NCBI GenBank assembly: GCA_027621485.1
Contig: JAQCBG010000019.1
Span: 1 to 8,846, forward strand
Length of the DNA stretch: 8,846 bases
Source: Pseudomonadota bacterium
GTDB taxonomy: Bacteria > Pseudomonadota > Alphaproteobacteria > Rickettsiales > Midichloriaceae
Direction: 5' to 3'
Made by a program: the position numbers and the translations under genes. The notes under the pieces are model-generated. The model was not told the DNA's origin. It did no database searches and saw only the letters and a program-made list of their open reading frames with translations. Of the stretch, positions 1 to 6,013 are shown piece by piece. Numbering within the stretch: the stretch's first letter is position 1; each line of letters starts with the position of its first letter.

Positions 1-1152
1 CCTTATACTTTTTATATTATATTTTTTGCGCTTCAAATTATAAAAACTGCAATTTAAGAATTGAATATTTCTTACAATCCAAATTCCAAGAATTGTACTA
101 ATTAGATTAGATCTTCCATAAGAAAGCATGGGAAGAGGCGTACCAACTACAGGCAAAAGGCCTGAAATCATTCCCATATTAATAAAAGCATGAGCAAAAA
201 TCATCGTACCAATTCCAATTGAAGCAATACGACAAAATATGTCATTTGAATTAAGTGCGGCAAAATAACAAAATGATATTAATGCTACATATAACAATAT
301 TATAAAGCAAGTACCTACAAAACCAAATTCTTCTGCAATAAGAGTCATGATAAAATCCGTATGCTTTTCTGGTAAAAAGCTAAGCTGAGCCTGACTACCC
401 ATCATAAAATTTTTCCCAAGAGCACCACCCGCACCTATTGCAATCTTAGATTGAGCAATATTATAACCAGTGCCAAGTAGATCTTTCTCTGGATTCAAAA
501 AAGTAAGAATTCTATTTTTTTGATAATCATGCAGCATCCCCCAAAGAAATGGAGCAGCAAAAATTATAATGACAGCCGGTGTAATAAAAACATAATTTGG
601 CATTTGCATTACAAATAATATTGCAAATGCAATAATACATAAAATAAGAGCAGTACCTAAATTTGGCTGCTTTAAAACTAAAATAAACGGCGCTAATAAC
701 AATAATAATAAAAAAAATATCTCATGAAATTGATTGCTGCGAAAATTTACCATATCAAAACATCTAGCAAATGCAAAAATTAATCCCAATTTCATAAATT
801 CAGAAGGCTGCAATATAATTCCAAAAATTTGTATCCATCTTTGCGCGCCCATGGAGCGGTGACCTATAAAATAAGAGAGCACAAGAATAGCAACCAATAA
901 AGCATAAATATGATATGCATATTTATGCAATGTCTCAATAATCCCATGATGTACAAAAAACATTAAAGGCGCACACATTATAAAAATTATTAATTGCTTA
1001 ATAACTATAGGCTTAAATCCTCCTTCTGCAGAATAAAGCCCTGCAATGCTTAAAATACCAAATGCCAATATGATAATAAATATAAATAAAGCATCAAGGA
1101 TTCTGTTATGATATATATTATCCTGAATGATGCGCTCTTTAATTTTCTTCAT
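1..1152 (-). CDS. rodA: RodA, SEDS-family peptidoglycan glycosyltransferase (3' end outside window)
   Basis: RodA polymerises lipid II into glycan strands at the inner membrane during side-wall growth, working with a class B PBP (PBP2) and MreB. The frame stays open for 384 codons to base 1, so the C-terminus is cut by the window edge; E. coli RodA is about 370 residues. It is a highly hydrophobic multi-span protein. SEDS landmarks are GAQRWIQIFG near residues 102-111, QPSEFMKL at 115-122, KQPNLGTAL at 161-169, YQKNRILTFLNPE near 210-222, GTGYNIAQSKIAIGAGG near 227-243, and FLPEKHTDFI near 260-269. In the last, D266 sits where the essential Asp of the family lies. GLLPVVGTPLPMLSYG comes near the C-terminus. 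The chosen ATG (1150-1152) has GGAG ten bases upstream and overlaps the end of prfA by 14 bases; another in-frame ATG lies at 1186-1188. Oddities are N164 for the usual Asp, SYGRS for the usual SYGGS, and a basic C-terminal tail. FtsW is less likely because the motifs are RodA-like. Confidence 0.93.
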   Translation of the reverse strand, partial: MKKIKERIIQDNIYHNRILDALFIFIIILAFGILSIAGLYSAEGGFKPIVIKQLIIFIMCAPLMFFVHHGIIETLHKYAYHIYALLVAILVLSYFIGHRSMGAQRWIQIFGIILQPSEFMKLGLIFAFARCFDMVNFRSNQFHEIFFLLLLLLAPFILVLKQPNLGTALILCIIAFAILFVMQMPNYVFITPAVIIIFAAPFLWGMLHDYQKNRILTFLNPEKDLLGTGYNIAQSKIAIGAGGALGKNFMMGSQAQLSFLPEKHTDFIMTLIAEEFGFVGTCFIILLYVALISFCYFAALNSNDIFCRIASIGIGTMIFAHAFINMGMISGLLPVVGTPLPMLSYGRSNLISTILGIWIVRNIQFLNCSFYNLKRKKYNIKSIR

Positions 1153-2221
1153 ATCTATTTTGCTCCGCAAGAAGTCTGCTTTGCTCATCTGTAGTTAACA
1201 AATCTATAAATTCATCTAAATTTATCCCTGAAATTACTTTTTCTAACGCATGAGATGTGTAATGAATCCTGTGATCTGTTACTCTATTTTGAGGGTAATT
1301 ATATGTTCTTATTTTATCAGATCTATCTCCGCTACCTATTTGAGAGCGTCTTATTTTAGATCTTTCTTGGTCCTGTATATTACGTTTTTCTTTATATAGC
1401 TTCGCGCTAAGAATCTTCAAGGCACGAGCTTTATTTTGATGCTGAGACTTTTCAGATTGACAAACGACAATACCAGTTGGGATATGAGTAATTCTAATTG
1501 CGCTATCTGTTTTGTTGACATGCTGACCTCCTGCGCCACTTGCTCTGTAAGTATCAATTCTTAAATCTTTTTGCTCTATGTTCACATCTATAGATTCCGG
1601 CTCTGGCAGAACTGCAACAGTAGCAGCAGAAGTATGAACTCTACCACTTGTTTCTGTCTCTGGCACTCTTTGCACTCTATGACCGCCAGATTCATATTTC
1701 AATCTTGAAAAAACATTTTTACCACTAATACTAAAAGAAATTTCTTTATATCCATCTAAATTTGTTTCAGATGCAGAAAGCATCTCAACATTCCAACCTT
1801 TTAATTCAGCATACTGTTTATACATATTAAAAAGCACAGAAGCAAAAAGCGCAGCTTCATCACCTCCAGCTCCAGCCCGAATTTCTACAATAACATTTTT
1901 ATTATCATCATCATCTTTTGGTAAAAGCAATAACTTTATCTGCTCCAAAAGCGCACTCTCTTGTCTCTTTAAGTCTCTTTTTTCTTCCGTTAAAAGCTCT
2001 AGTAATTCATTATCAACTATTTCTTTTATATTCTTTTCAATTTCTATAATTTCTTCTTGCAGAGCAAAAAGACGAGAAGCGGACATTGCAATATCCTCTA
2101 TACCTTTGCGCTCCTTCGAAAGCTTTGCAAAAAGATCACCATCAATTTCATGACATGAAAGCTTCTCTTCAATATCATTATATTTCTCTACTATTGCTTT
2201 TAACTTTGCGCGAAAATCCAT
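1139..2221 (-). CDS. prfA: peptide chain release factor 1
   Basis: RF1 reads UAA and UAG stop codons in the ribosomal A site and triggers hydrolysis of peptidyl-tRNA. The 360-residue length is normal. The N-terminal domain is a charged helical coiled coil (about 1-100), followed by VEIRAGAGGDEAALFA (112-127). The stop-codon recognition loop is HRVQRVPETETSGR (181-194), with P187-E188-T189 as the PxT tripeptide that marks RF1; RF2 would have SPF. The catalytic GGQ is at 231-233 within RASGAGGQHVNKTDSA. RIHYTSH follows near the C-terminus. Both functional motifs are intact. The ATG at 2219-2221 has no Shine-Dalgarno sequence in the 25-base gap after bioA. The stop overlaps the rodA start, suggesting translational coupling. 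PxT with Glu in the middle is, from memory, common in alphaproteobacteria. prmC (hemK), the methyltransferase that modifies the GGQ glutamine and often lies next to prfA, is not adjacent here. Confidence 0.97.
   Translation of the reverse strand: MDFRAKLKAIVEKYNDIEEKLSCHEIDGDLFAKLSKERKGIEDIAMSASRLFALQEEIIEIEKNIKEIVDNELLELLTEEKRDLKRQESALLEQIKLLLLPKDDDDNKNVIVEIRAGAGGDEAALFASVLFNMYKQYAELKGWNVEMLSASETNLDGYKEISFSISGKNVFSRLKYESGGHRVQRVPETETSGRVHTSAATVAVLPEPESIDVNIEQKDLRIDTYRASGAGGQHVNKTDSAIRITHIPTGIVVCQSEKSQHQNKARALKILSAKLYKEKRNIQDQERSKIRRSQIGSGDRSDKIRTYNYPQNRVTDHRIHYTSHALEKVISGINLDEFIDLLTTDEQSRLLAEQNRYEEN
1163..1166 (-). promoter_or_regulatory. Shine-Dalgarno-like GGAG for rodA, inside prfA
   Basis: On the minus strand GGAG lies ten bases upstream of the ATG at 1150-1152, within the last codons of prfA. 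It favours this start over the in-frame ATG at 1186-1188, which has no such motif. It is the only recognisable ribosome-binding sequence before a main gene here, so rodA may be translated by its own initiation as well as by coupling to prfA. Confidence 0.4.
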
Positions 2222-2246
2222 TGAATATATTTTATATATACATTAT

Positions 2247-3584
2247 TTAAATCTTATTATTTGAAAATAAATTACATCCCTTTATTAAAATATCATACGT
2301 ACGTTTTAATTCATCTTTTGTAATACAATATGGTGGCATTAAATACATTGTAGACCCAAGAGGTCTTATGTTAAATCCTTCAGATAAAAACCAATAACGC
2401 AACTCTTCTGTTTCTTGAGATTTATAAGAATTATTTTTATTTTGCAATTCAAATGCTAAAATAGAGCCTAAAATCCTTGGGCGCATCAAACAATTAATTT
2501 CTTTTTCTAATATCTTTATATTCTCTTTGTGAAATTTATTGATATCATTAATTTTACTTATAGTGTTTTCTTCATGAAATAATTCAAGAGATTTCATTCC
2601 CACAGCTGCAGCAAGTGGATTTCCAGAGAAAGAATGACCATGAGCTAAAGCACCATTAAAAGTATCGCATAAAAAAGCTTCAAAAATTCTATCTGTTGTC
2701 ACTGTTGCAGCAAGTGGCATATAACCTGCAGTTATACATTTACCAAGGCATATAATATCTGGTAAAATAGATGCTTTAATGCATCCAAACATACTGCCAA
2801 GCCTTCCAAATCCAACGGCAACTTCATCGTATATACTAAGAATTTGATTTTCTTTTAATATAGCATCAACTTCTCTTAAAAACTCTGGCCTACAAACGCG
2901 CATACCTCCAGCACCTTGCAGAAGAGGCTCTATTATTAAAGCGGCTATTTTTCCTTGATTCTTATATATACATTCCTTGAGTTCTTTTATTGCAGCCCGT
3001 TCTTTAACATCTATCATATCATCACCAATCCAAGTACTTGGATATGAAATAAGAAAAGGCTTAAAGCATATATCAGAAAAAGAAACAAAAAACCCACTTC
3101 CACTACCAAGAGACATAGCTCCAACAGTATCGCCGTGATAACCGCCTTGAAATGCAATAAATTTATTACGCTTCTTTTCCTTTTTATTGCTCCAATACTG
3201 TAGCGCTATTTTCAATGCCACTTCAACAGCAGTTGAGCCATTATCTGAAAAAAATACTCTAGACAGTCCATCTGGCAAAACTTTTACAAGTTCGTTTGCA
3301 AAACAAGCTCCAGCTGGATGTGTAAACCCTGCAAACATAATATGAGACATTTCTTTTGCCTGAGCAATTAATGCTTCATTTAACTTTTCGTGATTATGAC
3401 CGTGCGTACATGTCCACCATGACGATATACAATCTATTATTTCAAAGCCTTGATCATCATAAAGAGAGGTACGCTTTGCAGATTTTATAATTTTTCTTTG
3501 CCTCTCCAGTTTATGCTGTGTAAATGGGTGCCAAATAAATCTGTCATCATACTTTTTTAAAATATCAGATGATACATTATACAT
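2247..3584 (-). CDS. bioA: adenosylmethionine-8-amino-7-oxononanoate aminotransferase (DAPA synthase)
   Basis: BioA transfers an amino group from S-adenosylmethionine to 7-keto-8-aminopelargonate to give 7,8-diaminopelargonate, the step before BioD in biotin synthesis; it is a cytosolic PLP enzyme. At 445 residues it is full length. Visible landmarks are WHPFTQ (18-23), SSWW (54-57, the paired Trp of the substrate pocket), the phosphate-binding segment SDNGSTAVEVALK (113-125), GGYHGDT (147-153, Y149 stacking on PLP), DEVAVGFGR (253-261, D253 contacting the pyridine nitrogen), LGKCITAGYMP (280-290, K282 as the Schiff-base lysine), GHSFSGNPLA (316-325), and GFNIRPLG (403-410), where R407 corresponds to the substrate-carboxylate Arg of the family. 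SSWW and IRPLG distinguish BioA from other class III aminotransferases. It starts four bases after the bioD stop (TAG, then ATCC, then ATG) with no Shine-Dalgarno motif, so its translation is probably coupled to bioD. Confidence 0.96.
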   Translation of the reverse strand: MYNVSSDILKKYDDRFIWHPFTQHKLERQRKIIKSAKRTSLYDDQGFEIIDCISSWWTCTHGHNHEKLNEALIAQAKEMSHIMFAGFTHPAGACFANELVKVLPDGLSRVFFSDNGSTAVEVALKIALQYWSNKKEKKRNKFIAFQGGYHGDTVGAMSLGSGSGFFVSFSDICFKPFLISYPSTWIGDDMIDVKERAAIKELKECIYKNQGKIAALIIEPLLQGAGGMRVCRPEFLREVDAILKENQILSIYDEVAVGFGRLGSMFGCIKASILPDIICLGKCITAGYMPLAATVTTDRIFEAFLCDTFNGALAHGHSFSGNPLAAAVGMKSLELFHEENTISKINDINKFHKENIKILEKEINCLMRPRILGSILAFELQNKNNSYKSQETEELRYWFLSEGFNIRPLGSTMYLMPPYCITKDELKRTYDILIKGCNLFSNNKI

Positions 3585-3588
3585 GGAT

Positions 3589-4224
3589 CTATAATTTCAG
3601 ATATTGATTTAGCAAATCTAGTCTGATAGGTATTTTACATAAATTTTCTCTAGAAACCACATCTAAATTATCAATTTCTGCAATAATCGGAACATCACAA
3701 TATTCTTGTAATGCATCTTTATTGTCTTGATTTTTATCACCATTAATCACAAGTCCACATATAAAAATATTGCGACTTCTGAGTGCATTTACAGAAAGTA
3801 ATGTATGATTGATCGTACCAAGAGAGCTTCTACAAACAAGAATCACAGGAAGAGAGATTTTTTTTATCAGGTCAATAATGAAATATTTTTTATTTATTGG
3901 CACAAAAAGTCCTCCAGCACCTTCTATAATAACGCCTTTATTTGAGAGATTATTTAAATCTTGAGGAAAAATGTCATCTAAGTTCATTTCAATAGAAAGG
4001 CGCTTTGCAGCTATGTGAGGCGCTATTGGATCTTTAAATTGATATATTGTTTTAATAAAGCGCTCTGCACCAAGATTTGTTTTTTTCTTAACATAATCAA
4101 TATCAAGATCATTTCCGCTTTGTATTGGCTTCCAATATACAAACGGAAAGTGCAGCATCAAAACACTCGAGACTAATGTCTTCCCTACATTTGTATCTGT
4201 GCCAGTTATAAAAAACCCCTGCAT
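3589..4224 (-). CDS. bioD: dethiobiotin synthetase
   Basis: BioD carboxylates 7,8-diaminopelargonate and closes the ureido ring using ATP and CO2, giving dethiobiotin for BioB. At 211 residues it is near the usual length of about 220. It is a P-loop enzyme with TGTDTNVGKT at 7-16. WKPIQSG (31-37) carries the Lys and Ser of the substrate site. DPIAPHIAA (65-73) matches the usual PxSPHxAA-type segment. EGAGGLFVPI (101-110) is the diagnostic EGAGG motif that binds diaminopelargonate and Mg-ATP, and GLVING matches the nucleotide-side strand. The ATG follows the xerD stop by eight bases (gaaagctc), where AAGAAAG is at best a weak ribosome-binding site. BioD directly precedes BioA, so the two consecutive enzymes are made from one message. 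CobB or CobQ relatives share the fold, but KPIQSG plus EGAGG and the bioA neighbour make BioD clear. Confidence 0.96.
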   Translation of the reverse strand: MQGFFITGTDTNVGKTLVSSVLMLHFPFVYWKPIQSGNDLDIDYVKKKTNLGAERFIKTIYQFKDPIAPHIAAKRLSIEMNLDDIFPQDLNNLSNKGVIIEGAGGLFVPINKKYFIIDLIKKISLPVILVCRSSLGTINHTLLSVNALRSRNIFICGLVINGDKNQDNKDALQEYCDVPIIAEIDNLDVVSRENLCKIPIRLDLLNQYLKL

Positions 4225-4232
4225 GAGCTTTC

Positions 4233-5204
4233 TTATTGATTTTGTAATTTCTGAAGAGGATGCTTTGAGAATACTAAATTTTCCGCATCACTATTTCTAA
4301 CTTCTGTATAAATTTGAGTAGATGAAATATCAGAATGACCAAGTATTTCTTGTAAAATCCTTAAATTCGCTCCATTTTGCAGCATATGAGTTGCAAAAGA
4401 ATGTCTTATTTTATGAGGCGATACAATAGATTTATCAATGCCACATTGCGATGCTATGTCTTTTAAAATTTGTCCAAATCTCTGGCGTGTCAGATGAGTA
4501 ATTTTTCCCTCTTTACTCTGCGATGGAAAAAGAAACATGCTTTTTTGCCCAGCAAAACCTTCTCTGACTTTTAAATATTTATCAAGCGCATCTAATGCAT
4601 CTTTGTGTAGCGGAATAATGCGCTCCTTATCTCCTTTTCCTCGTACTAAAATAAAATACGCAATCTCTCCAGATTCAAGATGACTTTTTTGCAATGCATC
4701 AATTTTTAAACTCAAAAGCTCAGATATTCTCATTCCTGTAGCATAAAGAATTTCTAGAATTGCTGATGCGCGAATACCTTCTTTATTCTCATCAATCTTT
4801 ACAGCATCTAGTATTCTTTCTATTAAGTCTCTTGAGATAGCTTTTGGTATAGATTTTTGAGGCTTTGGCATATCTATATCGAGAGCAGGATTGTAATTCA
4901 TAAAACCCTCTGAAATCAAAAATTGAAAAAATTGGCGCATTGCTGAAATTTTACGCGCAACAGTTTTTCTTTTAAGCCTTCCCTTTTCTACGATAAATTC
5001 TATGAATAATATAATATCTTTGTTAGATACATTATGCAGATCTACATCTCTAACACCTATATATTCTGCCAATTCTACTAAATCGCTTTTATATGCCAGA
5101 ATTGTATTGTTTGCGCAAAAACGCTCCGCTGCTAACATTTCAACAAAGTTAGAGATTAGAGTAGCAATTTGTAAAAATTTTTGAGCATCGATTTTGTTGT
5201 CCAT
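4233..5204 (-). CDS. xerD: XerD-type tyrosine recombinase
   Basis: Xer recombinases act as a XerC/XerD pair at the dif site near the replication terminus to resolve chromosome dimers, with XerD activated by FtsK. This 323-residue protein has an N-terminal SAM-like core-binding domain (about 15-105, with TILAYKSDL near 34-42) and a C-terminal catalytic domain. The full active set is visible: R159 in ATGMRISELL, K190 in VRGKGDKERIIPL, H264 and R267 in SPHKIRHSFATHML, H290 in LGHSDISSTQIYT, and nucleophile Y299. LGHSDISSTQIYT and LQNGANLRILQ look more like XerD than XerC, but the two are hard to separate without alignment. It lies 16 bases after rnd and 8 before bioD in a housekeeping operon, with no phage genes nearby, so a phage integrase is unlikely. 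The ATG at 5202-5204 has no clear Shine-Dalgarno sequence. Confidence 0.9.
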   Translation of the reverse strand: MDNKIDAQKFLQIATLISNFVEMLAAERFCANNTILAYKSDLVELAEYIGVRDVDLHNVSNKDIILFIEFIVEKGRLKRKTVARKISAMRQFFQFLISEGFMNYNPALDIDMPKPQKSIPKAISRDLIERILDAVKIDENKEGIRASAILEILYATGMRISELLSLKIDALQKSHLESGEIAYFILVRGKGDKERIIPLHKDALDALDKYLKVREGFAGQKSMFLFPSQSKEGKITHLTRQRFGQILKDIASQCGIDKSIVSPHKIRHSFATHMLQNGANLRILQEILGHSDISSTQIYTEVRNSDAENLVFSKHPLQKLQNQ

Positions 5205-5220
5205 GCTCTATAAAGGAAAT

Positions 5221-5850
5221 TTAATGCTCAAAAATACTACTTGCGCTTAATTCGTTTAAATCAAGATTTACAACTGTATTTAGAAATGCAAAACAACTCA
5301 TCGCAAAATTTAACTTATTTTCTCGAAGCAACATATCTCTTAATTTATCTCTAATTTTATGAAGATATAAAACATCTGATGCTGCATATTGAAGCTGCTC
5401 TTCTGTTAAAGTATCTGCGCCCCAATCTGAGCTTTGCTGCTGCTTTGAAATTTTCACACCTAAAAGGCTATTACAAAGTTCTTTTAATCCATGATAATCT
5501 GTATACGTTCTTGCAAGCTTAGATGCTATTTTCGTGCAAAAAATATTGCTAATTTGTATTTGAAGATAATATTGTAATATTGCGATATCAAAGCGCCCAA
5601 AGTGAAATATCTTTTGTCTTTTATCATCCGAAAGAAGTAATTTTAAATTTTTGCAATGAAATGCATTATTCTTTGGAAAATGAACAATATAAATATTACC
5701 AGAAGAATCTGCAATTTGCACAACACAGAGTCTATCACGCTTAATGGTAAGGCCCATAGACTCTGTATCCACGGCAATATCGCCATCTATAGATAAGTTA
5801 TCTGGCAGATCATTTAAAAAATACTGAAAATTCAAAATATCAAAACCCAA
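5221..5850 (-). CDS. rnd: ribonuclease D-type 3'-5' exonuclease (short form)
   Basis: RNase D trims the 3' ends of tRNA precursors and other small RNAs with two metal ions. This protein is 209 residues and consists only of the DEDDy exonuclease domain, without the C-terminal HRDC domains of E. coli RNase D (about 375 residues). Short forms of this kind are common in alphaproteobacteria. Catalytic residues are D28 and E30 in AVDTESMGL, D88 in FHFGRFDIAILQ, and Y155 and D159 in YAASDVLYLHKIRDKL. TYTDYHGLKEL (115-125) and QQSSDWGAD (138-146) are further family signatures. There is no ATG start: TTG at 5848-5850 is the first usable codon after an in-frame stop, and the only internal ATG (M32) would remove D28 and E30. 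No Shine-Dalgarno motif is seen. It is the first gene of the tight cluster reaching to rodA, so the operon promoter should lie in 5851-6013. Confidence 0.92.
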   Translation of the reverse strand: MGFDILNFQYFLNDLPDNLSIDGDIAVDTESMGLTIKRDRLCVVQIADSSGNIYIVHFPKNNAFHCKNLKLLLSDDKRQKIFHFGRFDIAILQYYLQIQISNIFCTKIASKLARTYTDYHGLKELCNSLLGVKISKQQQSSDWGADTLTEEQLQYAASDVLYLHKIRDKLRDMLLRENKLNFAMSCFAFLNTVVNLDLNELSASSIFEH

Positions 5851-5873
5851 GCATAAACATTAAAAAATTATTT

Positions 5874-5893
5874 TTCATACTTAGTTCATACTT
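5874..5893. repeat. two direct copies of TTCATACTT just upstream of rnd
   Basis: TTCATACTT occurs at 5874-5882 and again at 5885-5893, separated by AG, giving an 11-bp period, about one helical turn. On the minus strand this reads AAGTATGAA twice, ending 24 bases before the proposed TTG start of rnd. Its position in the leader of the six-gene cluster would suit a regulator or promoter-proximal site. No known operator is recognised, and chance duplication in AT-rich DNA is possible. Confidence 0.4.
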
Positions 5894-5919
5894 CAATTTA
5901 AATTACAATAAAAAATATT

Positions 5920-5994
5920 TTATAAAGTTATAAAGCCATTCTCGAAACAGCATCTACTTTTTTTATAGTAGATGCACTTTTCTTTAAAATCCAA
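5920..5994 (-). CDS. possible 24-residue micro-ORF behind an ideal AGGAGG
   Basis: On the minus strand AGGAGG (6000-6005) is followed after five bases by TTG (5992-5994), which opens a 24-codon frame ending in TAA at 5920-5922. The peptide would begin MDFKEKCIYYKK and has three cysteines (residues 7, 15 and 16). This is the best Shine-Dalgarno sequence in the window, whereas the larger genes mostly lack one. Against it being real are the TTG start, the tiny size, overlap with the 5950-5975 hairpin and no recognised family. AGGAGG may also be the remnant of Gly-Gly codons in an old extension of the ABC gene. Treat it as a weak candidate. Confidence 0.15.
   Translation of the reverse strand: MDFKEKCIYYKKSRCCFENGFITL
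5950..5975 (-). terminator. 9-bp hairpin between the ABC gene and rnd, possible terminator
   Basis: GCATCTACT (5950-5958) and AGTAGATGC (5967-5975) form a perfect 9-bp stem around an 8-base AT loop. It begins 38 bases after the stop of the ABC gene, where a terminator would be expected. On the minus strand, the direction of the genes, the stem is followed by TGTTTCGAG, a poor U-tract. On the plus strand it is followed by the T-rich ACTTTTCTTT, but no plus-strand gene ends here. It may be a weak or bidirectional terminator, or an mRNA-end stabilising stem. The inverted repeat itself is certain; its role is not. Confidence 0.45.
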
Positions 5995-6013
5995 TAGCGC
6001 CTCCTGAATTACT

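Noticed and set aside
1896..1920. ATC-rich triplet run in prfA as a microsatellite
   Set aside because: It encodes a short Asp run (residues 103-106) in a variable linker before the conserved VEIRAGAGGDEA segment; too short and explained by coding.
2222..2246. TATATATAAAATATA as a promoter for prfA
   Set aside because: It lies within a few bases of the prfA ATG, so a start there would leave no leader, and such strings are expected in AT-rich spacer.
5002..5184. 60-codon plus-strand frame
   Set aside because: It lies antisense inside xerD, has no family features, and the xerD frame is fully supported by catalytic motifs.
4233..5204. XerD read as an integrase marking a mobile island with bioD-bioA as cargo
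   Set aside because: Motifs and operon position fit the housekeeping Xer recombinase. No attachment-site repeats, tRNA or phage genes are seen nearby.
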